A DNA stretch of 33,494 nucleotides from Gammaproteobacteria bacterium (GTDB lineage: Bacteria; Pseudomonadota; Gammaproteobacteria; SZUA-140), in the NCBI GenBank assembly GCA_015492435.1, contig WGFB01000094.1, positions 1 through 33,494 on the forward strand, read 5' to 3'. Below, one piece after another: positions 10,877 through 17,433 of this stretch. The translations under genes and the position numbers were made by a program. Position 1 is the first letter of the stretch; each line of letters starts with the position of its first letter. Under the pieces are notes generated by a model. That model saw only the letters and a list, made by a program, of their open reading frames with translations. It ran no database searches and had not been told where the DNA came from.

Positions 10877-11626
10877 CTAGCCCGCCTCCAGCGTATCCAT
10901 GAGATCGATCATGAATTCCGTCTCCTCCTGATCCACGGTTTCCCAGGCCTCGAACCCCAGGCCTTCCAGTACCTTGCGGCCTTTTTCATTGGTATGCATA
11001 TTCGCAAGATGTTGTTGAACCTCGGCTCTTTTATGTGCCAGCCTGGGGCCGATGAGGAGGACATGGTGAATAAGCTGGATTTCGCTGTGCACCAGTGGTC
11101 GCAGTTCCTGGCGTATGACCTTCGACAGATCCTCGAAGGTTTCCTCCAGAAAGAAGCCGATATCCGCCTCTCCCCTGATCAGGTCCTTGGCGACGAGCAC
11201 ATAGGTATCGCGATATTGTATCTGTGCGCTCTCCCCGCTGATGTCGGCCGGTTCCAGCATGATCATGCACATCATCCTGACATCGGGGTCCGCGGTGGTT
11301 GCGATGCGCGCATCCGTTGGCAGGTCTTCAATATGCTTGACGGGGCTGTCTCTGCGTACGGCGATAATTGCCTCGTCGGAGACCCCCTTGGGGCAGACGA
11401 CTGGCACAAAGCCCTTTTCCCTGACCAGCACCGTGGCATCGTAGGGGTTGGAGTAGGCCAGGTCGAAGCGGTCTTCAGCGATGGCCTTGCGTTGGGAATC
11501 GAAGTCGTCGTAGAGATCCAGGTGGATGGCTTCACTGATGGCTTTCTGCAGCCAGGTATTGAAAATAAACCATCCCGACAGATGGTCCGGGTTGAAATCC
11601 GGGCTGACGGTAAAATTATAGGTCAT
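10877..11626 (-). CDS. PhnD-like periplasmic-binding-fold protein without signal peptide
   Basis: The 249-residue protein resembles the substrate-binding proteins of phosphate/phosphite/phosphonate ABC transporters (PhnD-type fold). It has FTVSPDF (5-11) at the first strand, the DLAYSNPYDA hinge region in the first lobe, then DLPTDARIATTADPD and the RDTYVLVAKDLIRGEADIGFFLEE second lobe. Unlike true transport proteins it starts directly at the first beta strand: no signal peptide, lipobox or transporter genes are present. I therefore infer a cytoplasmic ligand sensor. ATG 11626 is preceded by GGAG eight bases upstream. It is the last gene of the minus-strand signalling cluster, 44 bases after the PAS gene. 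The stop TAG (10879-10877) lies in the target duplication of the MITE-like element. The ligand is unknown; phosphate-like oxyanions are only a family-based possibility. Confidence 0.72.
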   Translation of the reverse strand: MTYNFTVSPDFNPDHLSGWFIFNTWLQKAISEAIHLDLYDDFDSQRKAIAEDRFDLAYSNPYDATVLVREKGFVPVVCPKGVSDEAIIAVRRDSPVKHIEDLPTDARIATTADPDVRMMCMIMLEPADISGESAQIQYRDTYVLVAKDLIRGEADIGFFLEETFEDLSKVIRQELRPLVHSEIQLIHHVLLIGPRLAHKRAEVQQHLANMHTNEKGRKVLEGLGFEAWETVDQEETEFMIDLMDTLEAG

Positions 11627-11670
11627 GTCCTTGTCTCCGATGGTATGGGTACCGGGTGTATGCGGTATTC

Positions 11671-12144
11671 CTATGCTAATGTTTTGTACAGGGATTCCGC
11701 CGCCTTGATCCGGCTTCTCGAGGGTTTGCGGCGTACGGAAGTGTAGCCGATGAGACGGCCCTGTCGGATATTGGGAATCACGGTGGCATAGACCCAGTAA
11801 AAGCCCCCGTCCTTACGCAGATTCTTGACATAGCCATGCCACTTCTTGCCTGCCTGTACGGTTTCCCAAAGGTCGCTGAAGGCGGCAGCCGGCATATCCG
11901 GATGACGCAGAATATAATGGGGAAGGCCAATCAACTCATCCTCGCTGTAGCCGGACATTTCCACGAAGGATTGGTTCACATGAGTGATGATGCCATCGGG
12001 GTCGGTGCGGGAGACGATCAGGCGCCCATCCGGTATGGGTGTTTCCACATCCGTCACATAGACCAGGCGCGCGCTCCCATCATGGTACTGCAAGGTGACT
12101 TCACGGTATTCACCTGTAATGTCATCAGGGTGCATATCTTTCAT
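11671..12144 (-). CDS. stand-alone Aer-type PAS domain protein
   Basis: The 157 residues hold a single PAS domain very close to that of the aerotaxis receptor Aer: SRTDPDGIITHVNQSFVEMS (45-64), LPHYILRHPDMP (74-85), DLW (91-93), W102 and KNLRKDGGFYWV (107-118). It ends in AAESLYKTLA, like the end of Aer's PAS domain. Aer PAS binds FAD and senses redox state; the conserved elements suggest the same here. Unlike Aer there is no membrane anchor, HAMP or methyl-accepting domain, so the signal must pass to a partner protein. About 45 extra residues precede the domain. ATG 12144 has an excellent GGGAGGA seven bases upstream. The gene lies 16 bases after the roadblock gene and 44 bases before the PhnD-like gene, implying one transcript and probably one complex or pathway. 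Confidence 0.85.
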   Translation of the reverse strand: MKDMHPDDITGEYREVTLQYHDGSARLVYVTDVETPIPDGRLIVSRTDPDGIITHVNQSFVEMSGYSEDELIGLPHYILRHPDMPAAAFSDLWETVQAGKKWHGYVKNLRKDGGFYWVYATVIPNIRQGRLIGYTSVRRKPSRSRIKAAESLYKTLA

Positions 12145-12160
12145 CAGGGGGTCCTCCCGC

Positions 12161-12523
12161 TTAGATGACCTTGGCTATGGATTCCGCGGCGCGCTTGACG
12201 TCGAGGAAAATGAGACCCAGCCGCGCACTGGGTTTGGCGAGAATGGAGAGTACCGCTTCATCCCCTGCATGGGTCATCAGAACGTAGCCGTTGTCACCCT
12301 TGATAAGCACCTGTTCGATGTCACCACGGGACAGTTCCTGGGCGGTGCGGTCGCCCAGTGACAGCATCGCCGCCGCCATGGCGCCAACACGGTCCTCGTC
12401 CATGCCGGCAGGGAGCATGGCTGCCATCATGAGGCCGTCGGTCGAGATGACAGCCGAGGCCTCAATTTCCGCCGAGCTGCCATTGAGATCGCTTAGGATC
12501 GAGGTCAATAAATCCGCGCGCAT
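12161..12523 (-). CDS. roadblock/LC7 domain protein (MglB-like)
   Basis: The 120 residues form one roadblock/LC7 domain: an N-terminal helix, the SAVISTDGLMMAAMLPAGMDEDRVGAMAAAML segment (24-54) with the usual strand-turn-helix, then EQVLIKGDNGYVLMTHAGDEAVLSILA (70-96) and a final helix. Bacterial proteins of this family dimerise and bind small Ras-like GTPases, as MglB does with MglA, acting as GTPase activators or exchange factors. A GTPase gene two genes upstream supports that role here. AGGAGA sits seven bases before the ATG. A sigma-28-like promoter lies in the 103-base gap upstream, so this gene and the PAS and PhnD-like genes may also be expressed as a sub-operon. Confidence 0.88.
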   Translation of the reverse strand: MRADLLTSILSDLNGSSAEIEASAVISTDGLMMAAMLPAGMDEDRVGAMAAAMLSLGDRTAQELSRGDIEQVLIKGDNGYVLMTHAGDEAVLSILAKPSARLGLIFLDVKRAAESIAKVI

Positions 12524-12576
12524 GATGTTTTCTCCTGTGCATTGGAAACATGGTTTTCTGGTTCAGGGTTCTGCCT

Positions 12577-12603
12577 TGATCGGCTGTCTGACGCCGGATC
12601 TGA
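12577..12603 (-). promoter_or_regulatory. sigma-28-like internal promoter before the roadblock gene
   Basis: Minus strand: TCAGATCC (12603-12596), 11 bases, GCCGATCA (12584-12577). The -10 matches the FliA consensus GCCGATAA at 7 of 8; the -35 is weak (about 4 of 8 against the TCAAGTTT variant). It falls in the only sizeable gap inside the cluster, about 45 bases from the predicted start site to the ATG. Confidence 0.4.
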
Positions 12604-12626
12604 AAAGCAGGAAAATACTTACTGTT

Positions 12627-13274
12627 TCATTGGGAATGTTCCTGGTAGTAGCGTTTGCTCAGTGCCCATACCAGCCTGGTGAAGGCCGGTTGGTTCAGGC
12701 AAGGCAATCCGGCCAATACCAGGGCAAAGCGCTGACGTCCGATGAAGAGCGGCCAGAACCCCAGTTGGCTGTCGCCACTGGCATTGACGATGGCCCAGGC
12801 AGAGGATTGCATGCCCAGGTTGTTGGTCAGCAGGCCGTCGTGCCGTTGCTGAACGGATGCCATGTCGGCACTGAGCGCGGATAGCTCCTCAGCGGCTTCA
12901 TGGGCAAAACCGTGGCTGGCCAGGTACAGTCCCTGCTGATCTGCCAGCAGCGCCTTGCCGGACCCCGAGAGCGGAGAGAGCAGACCCGGCAGGGAATCCT
13001 CCAGCGTGCCCGAGGGCGCCTGCCAGGCCTGTTCCGAGGCCTGGATCCAGCCCAGCTTCTGCACATGATGGAGCAGTTCGAGCGCTTCCTGGAGGTCGTC
13101 TGTTCCACATAGCCCGGGCAATGCCTCCCGGGTGAGCAGAGGGGAGGCAGAGGATTGTATCAGGGCGAACAGAAAGCGGCGGGCAGGATCGTCCCCGCTG
13201 CCGGAGACTGCGAAATACGCTCCGGCCGGTGTGAGAGAGACATAACGTTCTGCGGTCAGGCGGTATTTTTCCAT
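12627..13274 (-). CDS. winged-helix-like plus roadblock-like domain protein
   Basis: I do not recognise a named family for the whole 215-residue protein. Residues 1-80 look like a small helical/winged-helix unit (FLFALIQSSASPLLTREALPGL, then LELLHHVQKLGWIQ). Residues 107-215 have a roadblock-like layout: GKALLADQQGLYLASHGF (107-124), a long helix EAAEELSALSADMASVQQRH, then AWAIVNASGDSQLGFWPLFIGRQRFALVLAG and a C-terminal helix. It would thus be a second, divergent roadblock partner for the adjacent GTPase. Its start overlaps the GTPase stop by one base (TAATG), so the two are translationally coupled. No membrane segment is visible. The role as GTPase regulator is inferred from context and predicted fold. 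Confidence 0.65.
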   Translation of the reverse strand: MEKYRLTAERYVSLTPAGAYFAVSGSGDDPARRFLFALIQSSASPLLTREALPGLCGTDDLQEALELLHHVQKLGWIQASEQAWQAPSGTLEDSLPGLLSPLSGSGKALLADQQGLYLASHGFAHEAAEELSALSADMASVQQRHDGLLTNNLGMQSSAWAIVNASGDSQLGFWPLFIGRQRFALVLAGLPCLNQPAFTRLVWALSKRYYQEHSQ

Positions 13275-13810
13275 TATTCACCCAGCCATGGATCAAGAGA
13301 GTAGAGCAGTGCCTCGATGAGCCTGGAGACATCCTCACGCTGCCGGGCATCGACTTCGAACAAAGGGGGGTTGAGGCCCAGCTTCTGCAACTCTCCGTGA
13401 TAGGCTTCCAATGGAGGGGTACGCATGATATCCATTTGTGTCACGCCAACGGCGATCTTGTTGTGATCGATAAATTCCTGAAAGGCCTCCACGAAGAAAC
13501 GCATATCCTGGAATGGATCGGCGCGTGTGTTATCCAGCAGCAATATCAGGCCGATTCCGCCATGGGTGAGGATGTCCCACATGAAATCGAAGCGCTCCTG
13601 GCCCGGTGTGCCATAGAGATGGATGGCCTTTCCATTGCCCAGCTTCATCATTCCATAGTCCATGGCTACGGTCGTCTTGGGCTTGCGCCCACGCGTCATA
13701 TCACTGGCCTGCTCATCGGTGGCCACGACGGGAATATCGCTGATGGAGCCGATGGCCGTACTCTTGCCCGCCCCGACGGGGCCGGTAAAGATGATTTTGT
13801 AATTGCTCAT
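13274..13810 (-). CDS. small MglA/Arf-like GTPase (COG2229-type)
   Basis: The 178 residues form a compact Ras-like GTPase. G1 is GPVGAGKST (10-18). The switch I threonines are at T46/T47 (KTTVAMDYG). G3 is GTPGQERF (67-74), where glycine replaces the usual aspartate of DxxG. The specificity motif is TQMD (124-127) in place of NKxD, and EVDAR (152-156) stands at the G5 position. These variants resemble the bacterial 'predicted GTPase' group that occurs beside roadblock genes, to which MglA is related. Such switches control cell polarity, motility or pilus function in studied bacteria. There is no lipidation signal or membrane segment. AGGAA lies 12 bases before the ATG. The downstream gene overlaps by one base. 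Nucleotide binding is likely; the effector is unknown. Confidence 0.88.
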   Translation of the reverse strand: MSNYKIIFTGPVGAGKSTAIGSISDIPVVATDEQASDMTRGRKPKTTVAMDYGMMKLGNGKAIHLYGTPGQERFDFMWDILTHGGIGLILLLDNTRADPFQDMRFFVEAFQEFIDHNKIAVGVTQMDIMRTPPLEAYHGELQKLGLNPPLFEVDARQREDVSRLIEALLYSLDPWLGE

Positions 13811-13856
13811 GGTGATGGTATTTTCCTGGTATCCTTAGGGTAAGAGTGACCGCCGG

Positions 13857-15008
13857 TCAGGAATGGGCTCCCCTGAGATGCTTGAGGATGCTGCCAAACA
13901 GCGTGTGATGACGGTGGGGCTTTCTCCCTGATAGGGCAGAGTCCGTGGGCGCAGGCTTGCCATGCAGATCAATCAGCCCCAGTGACAGGGCCGCGCAATA
14001 AAACGTGAAGACTTGTTTTTGCGTCAGGCCCAGGACCTTCGCTACCAAAGGCAGTGGCCGGGGCTGATCGATGAGGAGTGCGCTGATGGGCATGGCATGG
14101 GGTATTGCCGGAAGGCGGGTCAGGTTGGGCCAGCGCGTCAGCATTACGGGACGGGACAGGTCGGTTCCCGCCGGTACCCGGCCGTCACTCGTCCACAAGG
14201 CTATTTTCAAGCTGAATGCCTCGAAAGAGTGGTATCTGCCCTGGATATCCCAACCTGAAGCCGCAAAGCGGGACTCCCTGTCCTTGCACTTGCGCAGGGA
14301 ATGGCGAATGAGGCAGAGGGGGGTGGTGCACAGTTGCGCGAGCCTTGTATCACTCATGGAATAGTATGCCGTGCGCGCTTCGTGCAGAAAGATGATGGAC
14401 TGCCAGGTATCGCTGCCGGACATGAGATCGAGCTGCAGGGTGGCTTGACGTTGCAGGCATTCTTCCATGGCATGCATGAGTATGCCCTGAATGGAATCGC
14501 GCGGATTGTAGTAGTGGATCTCCTCATGGCTCAGGTTTTTCTTTTCCCGGACAAGATGCCTGTTGGCGTATCCTTCGAAGAGCGTCTTTCCCTCCTGTTC
14601 TTCACAAGGCGCTGTGGCTGGGTTTTCTGCCGTGCTTGTTGCTGGTCTTTTTTCTTCAGAAAGATCATGCCGCCCCCCTGGCGGGAGTGCGGAGGCTCGA
14701 ATTTCCCTGCAGTGGTTGATGGCCCGGATCATGTCGTTGATGCGGACGGGCTTGGGCAGATAGAACGCATTGCGGAGCCCTGGATCCTGGATACTCATGA
14801 CAATGGCCGGGCGTCGTGGATGCAGGCGCATCTCGTCGATGAAAATCTTTTTTGCATTGGGACCGTCCATGTTGAAAATCGCCGCCTCGGCTGTCTGCCC
14901 CTCGCACAGCATGGCGATATTATTGGCGGGCCCTTGCAGGGCCATGGACAGCATCTCCCGTCCCTTTTTGCTGAATCCGAAGCAGGCGAGGCGTAAGGGT
15001 TCAGACAT
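13857..15008 (-). CDS. pseudo-receiver protein with unknown C-terminal domain
   Basis: From ATG 15008 the protein has 383 residues. The N-terminal part (about 4-105) looks like a degenerate response-regulator receiver: LRLACFGFSK at strand 1, AAIFNMDG (42-49) where the phosphoacceptor would lie, PAIVMSI (68-74) and YLPKPVRINDMIRAI (83-97) with the KP turn typical of receivers. A disordered linker (about 105-150) follows. The large C-terminal region ends in a winged-helix-like segment (RWPNLTRL ... VAKVLGLTQKQVFTFYCAALSLGLIDL) that I cannot assign. The start at 15008 overlaps the upstream stop by 8 bases. An in-frame ATG at 15047 has an AGGAGG only three bases away, inside upstream coding sequence, and would add 13 residues. 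It probably links the TPR-like protein and the GTPase in one pathway. Confidence 0.68.
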   Translation of the reverse strand: MSEPLRLACFGFSKKGREMLSMALQGPANNIAMLCEGQTAEAAIFNMDGPNAKKIFIDEMRLHPRRPAIVMSIQDPGLRNAFYLPKPVRINDMIRAINHCREIRASALPPGGRHDLSEEKRPATSTAENPATAPCEEQEGKTLFEGYANRHLVREKKNLSHEEIHYYNPRDSIQGILMHAMEECLQRQATLQLDLMSGSDTWQSIIFLHEARTAYYSMSDTRLAQLCTTPLCLIRHSLRKCKDRESRFAASGWDIQGRYHSFEAFSLKIALWTSDGRVPAGTDLSRPVMLTRWPNLTRLPAIPHAMPISALLIDQPRPLPLVAKVLGLTQKQVFTFYCAALSLGLIDLHGKPAPTDSALSGRKPHRHHTLFGSILKHLRGAHS

Positions 15009-15702
15009 GGCATCTTGTCCCAGAGTGATGGGTATCGAGATAGTCATTGACCTCCTTCCACATGTCCTGTAGCTGCGGAGACAGATGTTCCAGTTGTGTC
15101 CACATGGTCAGAAATGCCTCGTAGTCGCGGGTATGACGATAAAGATTCAGCAGTTCCTCATGAAGGGCTGTGGTTGCTTCGTCCGCCAAAAGCGCCTCTT
15201 CCATCATATGGCGGGCCGCTTCGATCTGGCCGCAGTCGATGAGATCGCGGGCCTGAGCCAGAATCCCGGTGTGGCTTTCACTTTCTTCACCAGTAAGCTG
15301 GGCCACAAGCTCCTGTTCTTTGAGGCGGGGTTGGTACAGGCGTGAAAAACGTGGCCATGGCAAAGGCTCCACGAACTCCATGCTTTCCACGTGTCCGCCT
15401 TGCAAGGCAGAATACTGCGCATCCGTGAGATGGTTTTGCAGCATGCCCAGGAGCCGGGATCGCAGCGCCCCGCCCTTTCCATTCAATGTAATGAACAGGT
15501 CGGTGAGAGCGCCGAAGAGCCTTTCCCCATCGTCCAGTTTCAGGCAAAGAAAGATTCGCCGGACATGACTGATGAGGTCGCCGGGGTTTCGCGTGATGCA
15601 GTGGGCGAGACGGGCTGACAGTATTTCAGGTTCTGCAGAGGCAGAGAACCGCGTCAGCGAACGGCTGTGGATGAGGAAGCAGGTTTCTGACGAACGGGGC
15701 AT
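15001..15702 (-). CDS. TPR/FimV-C-terminal-like scaffold protein
   Basis: This 233-residue protein is the first gene of the cluster. Its N-terminal 125 residues are unassigned. Residues about 146-220 have paired helices of TPR type: LAQARDLIDCGQIEAARHMM, then EEALLADEATTALHEELL and NLYRHTRDYEAFLTMWTQL. They resemble the C-terminal region of FimV/HubP polar scaffold proteins, which recruit polarity and pilus factors. There is no signal peptide, LysM or transmembrane segment, so it would be cytoplasmic. The Shine-Dalgarno sequence before ATG 15702 is poor. It overlaps the pseudo-receiver gene by 8 bases. A sigma-28-like promoter ends about 40 bases upstream. The resemblance to FimV is short and could be generic TPR similarity. 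Confidence 0.6.
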   Translation of the reverse strand: MPRSSETCFLIHSRSLTRFSASAEPEILSARLAHCITRNPGDLISHVRRIFLCLKLDDGERLFGALTDLFITLNGKGGALRSRLLGMLQNHLTDAQYSALQGGHVESMEFVEPLPWPRFSRLYQPRLKEQELVAQLTGEESESHTGILAQARDLIDCGQIEAARHMMEEALLADEATTALHEELLNLYRHTRDYEAFLTMWTQLEHLSPQLQDMWKEVNDYLDTHHSGTRCHV

Positions 15703-15743
15703 GATGTTGGTTCGATGACATCCATGTTGATTTCTACCGGGAT

Positions 15744-15770
15744 ATAACGATCCTTTCCCGTAGAACTTTA
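15744..15770 (-). promoter_or_regulatory. sigma-28-like promoter of the GTPase cluster
   Basis: Minus strand: TAAAGTTC (15770-15763), exactly 11 bases, then ATCGTTAT (15751-15744). The -35 matches the FliA consensus at 7 of 8; the -10 matches at only 4 of 8 but keeps the CG and TA core positions. The predicted start is about 35 bases before the ATG of the first gene of the cluster. Confidence 0.42.
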
Positions 15771-15902
15771 AGGGATAAGCGCACGGGACAAGGGACTTTG
15801 GAAATGTGTTTCGAATTCCCGGGCCTTGGTCACAAAATCGATCATCAATATCTGAGCATTGTGTTAGGGTGATGTGTAGGAAGTTTCTGATGCGCAGTCA
15901 CG

Positions 15903-15939
15903 ATCCCACTACGGGCGCAAGTCCATTTCAGAGTGGGAT
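15903..15939. repeat. 8-bp inverted repeat with 21-base spacer
   Basis: ATCCCACT (15903-15910) and AGTGGGAT (15932-15939) are perfect complements. They sit at the left edge of the decayed coding remnant. They could be a hairpin or a binding site; nothing else supports a function. Confidence 0.3.
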
Positions 15940-16276
15940 GGCATTATTTTCCGTGCCTTGACCAGACTGCCGCCAGTGGTTCCGTGACAATGGCCGTAAA
16001 CGGCATCAATGGGAACCCTGATACGGATCTGGTGTGGAATGTGACCATGCTGGGTCTGATGTTCCCGGATGGTCACAGTATCAACCCGGCAACGATATAT
16101 ATATTGTTGCCGCGTGAATTACGCTGCCATCAGCGGAGATTTCACTCTGAGCACGGCTGATGGGGGAATCAATGCCGCGGGCGGTACCTGAGGAAACTTG
16201 CTATCCGTTTCTGAAAAAGGTGTAACCGAAGGCGCCGGGCAACAATTCCATTTCCTTCACGAGCGGCGATGTAATG
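15933..16276 (+). pseudogene. decayed remnant of an unidentified, possibly exported protein gene
   Basis: Protein-like sequence continues across three frames. The frame from 15933 gives SVTMAVNGINGNPDTDLVWN, then MFPDGHSINP. At the dinucleotide run ATATATAT (16095-16102) the sense moves to other frames: GNDIYIVAA, then VNYAAISGDFTLSTADGG and INAAGGT up to a TGA at about 16188-16190. A further frame gives GAGNNSISFTSGDVM, ending at TGA 16274-16276. Glycine/asparagine/threonine-rich beta-type sequence of this kind is common in secreted proteins. No single intact frame exceeds 75 codons and no good ribosome site is seen. I do not recognise the parent family. The rest of the 680-base gap (15703-16383) holds the cluster promoter on the left and a hairpin on the right, and no other gene that I can support. 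Confidence 0.35.
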
Positions 16277-16306
16277 TGAGAGCCATCCGGGGATAACACT
16301 TTGTTT

Positions 16307-16336
16307 CATGCGCCGTGCTGCGTGTATCGGCGCATG
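16307..16336. other. 9-bp perfect hairpin between the remnant and ygfZ
   Basis: CATGCGCCG (16307-16315) and CGGCGCATG (16328-16336) pair perfectly around a 12-base loop. The hairpin is about 50 bases downstream of the ygfZ stop (minus strand). It lacks a T-run on either side, so it may be a processing or Rho-assisted stop for ygfZ rather than an intrinsic terminator. Confidence 0.4.
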
Positions 16337-16383
16337 CATTGGTGTCACACCAGGTTTTATCCAGGGAAGTTACAAGGCACAAA

Positions 16384-17433
16384 CTATGCCTCCAGGGGGG
16401 GGATGTCGTAGGGCAGGGATTCCAGCCGCGCCCTGGCGCCGTCCAGGGATGGCACGCACAACTCGGCCTGGTGATGCTCGATCATGAGGGTGGCCAGGGC
16501 GTCGCTGCTGCGGTCGCCCGTTGGCGCCGAGCGCACGATGGCGCCCACCGCCGCGCCGCCCTTGCACAGGTGAATGGCCGCGCCGGGGGCGGGCGGCGTG
16601 TCCGACGCGATGGTCAGGCGGTACATGCGCCGCTTGGTCTTACCCCGGTGCTGGAGCCGGGTGACGATTTCCTGGCCCGTGTAGCAGCCCTTGGTGAAAC
16701 TGACGCCGCCGAGCAGTTCGAGATTGACCGTCTGGGGTATGAATTCCTCGACGGTGGGGAGGTGGACCTCCGGGATGCCCGCGCGGATTTCCAGGCGTTC
16801 CCAGGCGGCCGCCCCCACCGGGGCCGCCCGCGCGTCCAGCATGGTCCACACCTTTTCCATGGCCGGCTCATCGCCATGGATCGCGTAACGTGGTCCAATG
16901 CCGTTCCCGGGCAGGCGGATGATGGTCAGGCCGTCATGTTGACGGATTTCGTTGGATGAGCCGGGCAGGCCGTTTACCAGGGCGTGCAGGGCGGTTTCGC
17001 TGTCAGCACCCGAGCACACCAGCCGCACCAGGGTGTCACTGGCATTCTCCAGGGTGACCTGGGACATGAGGACATATTTCTGCAGGCGCCGCATGACGGA
17101 TTCCAGCAGTGGATGCGGGAGTTGCAGGTAGTAGGTATCGTTGCGCAGAAAGATATGAAATATGGCCAGCAGCCGGCCCTTGGGGGAGCAATAACCACTG
17201 AGCTGGCCATGAGTGGCGTCGACCCGGGTGATATCGTTGGTGAGTTGTCCTTGCAGGAACGCCTGCGCATCCTTGCCGCGCACGGCGATCAATCCATAGT
17301 GCGAATAATCGGCCATGACGCTGCCCGACAGGGCCACCTTGGTTTCCCGGATGGGGCTGCCGAAATGGGCGACCCCCTCTTCGTCCATGATTGCGCCCGC
17401 GTCCTCCAGAAAACTGCGCCATTGATCATTCAT
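16384..17433 (-). CDS. ygfZ: folate-binding iron-sulfur cluster repair protein YgfZ
   Basis: The 349-residue protein has the aminomethyltransferase-like (GcvT-related) fold of the YgfZ/IBA57 family. It assists assembly or repair of certain [4Fe-4S] enzymes using folate. The diagnostic motif KGCYTGQEIVTR is present, including the conserved cysteine. Upstream segments IAVRGKDAQAFLQGQLTND, then SGYCSPKGRLLA and IRAGIPEV are also typical. The C-terminal barrel (about 270-345) is complete. It is transcribed away from the sdh operon with a 158-base divergent gap. In many gammaproteobacteria ygfZ neighbours sdhE (ygfY) and ygfX, as it nearly does here, which fits a role in supporting iron-sulfur and flavin enzymes such as complex II. 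Confidence 0.93.
   Translation of the reverse strand: MNDQWRSFLEDAGAIMDEEGVAHFGSPIRETKVALSGSVMADYSHYGLIAVRGKDAQAFLQGQLTNDITRVDATHGQLSGYCSPKGRLLAIFHIFLRNDTYYLQLPHPLLESVMRRLQKYVLMSQVTLENASDTLVRLVCSGADSETALHALVNGLPGSSNEIRQHDGLTIIRLPGNGIGPRYAIHGDEPAMEKVWTMLDARAAPVGAAAWERLEIRAGIPEVHLPTVEEFIPQTVNLELLGGVSFTKGCYTGQEIVTRLQHRGKTKRRMYRLTIASDTPPAPGAAIHLCKGGAAVGAIVRSAPTGDRSSDALATLMIEHHQAELCVPSLDGARARLESLPYDIPPLEA

Noticed and set aside
16307-16336. intrinsic terminator for ygfZ
   Set aside because: The hairpin is good, but no T-run follows on the minus strand, so it was kept only as a hairpin.
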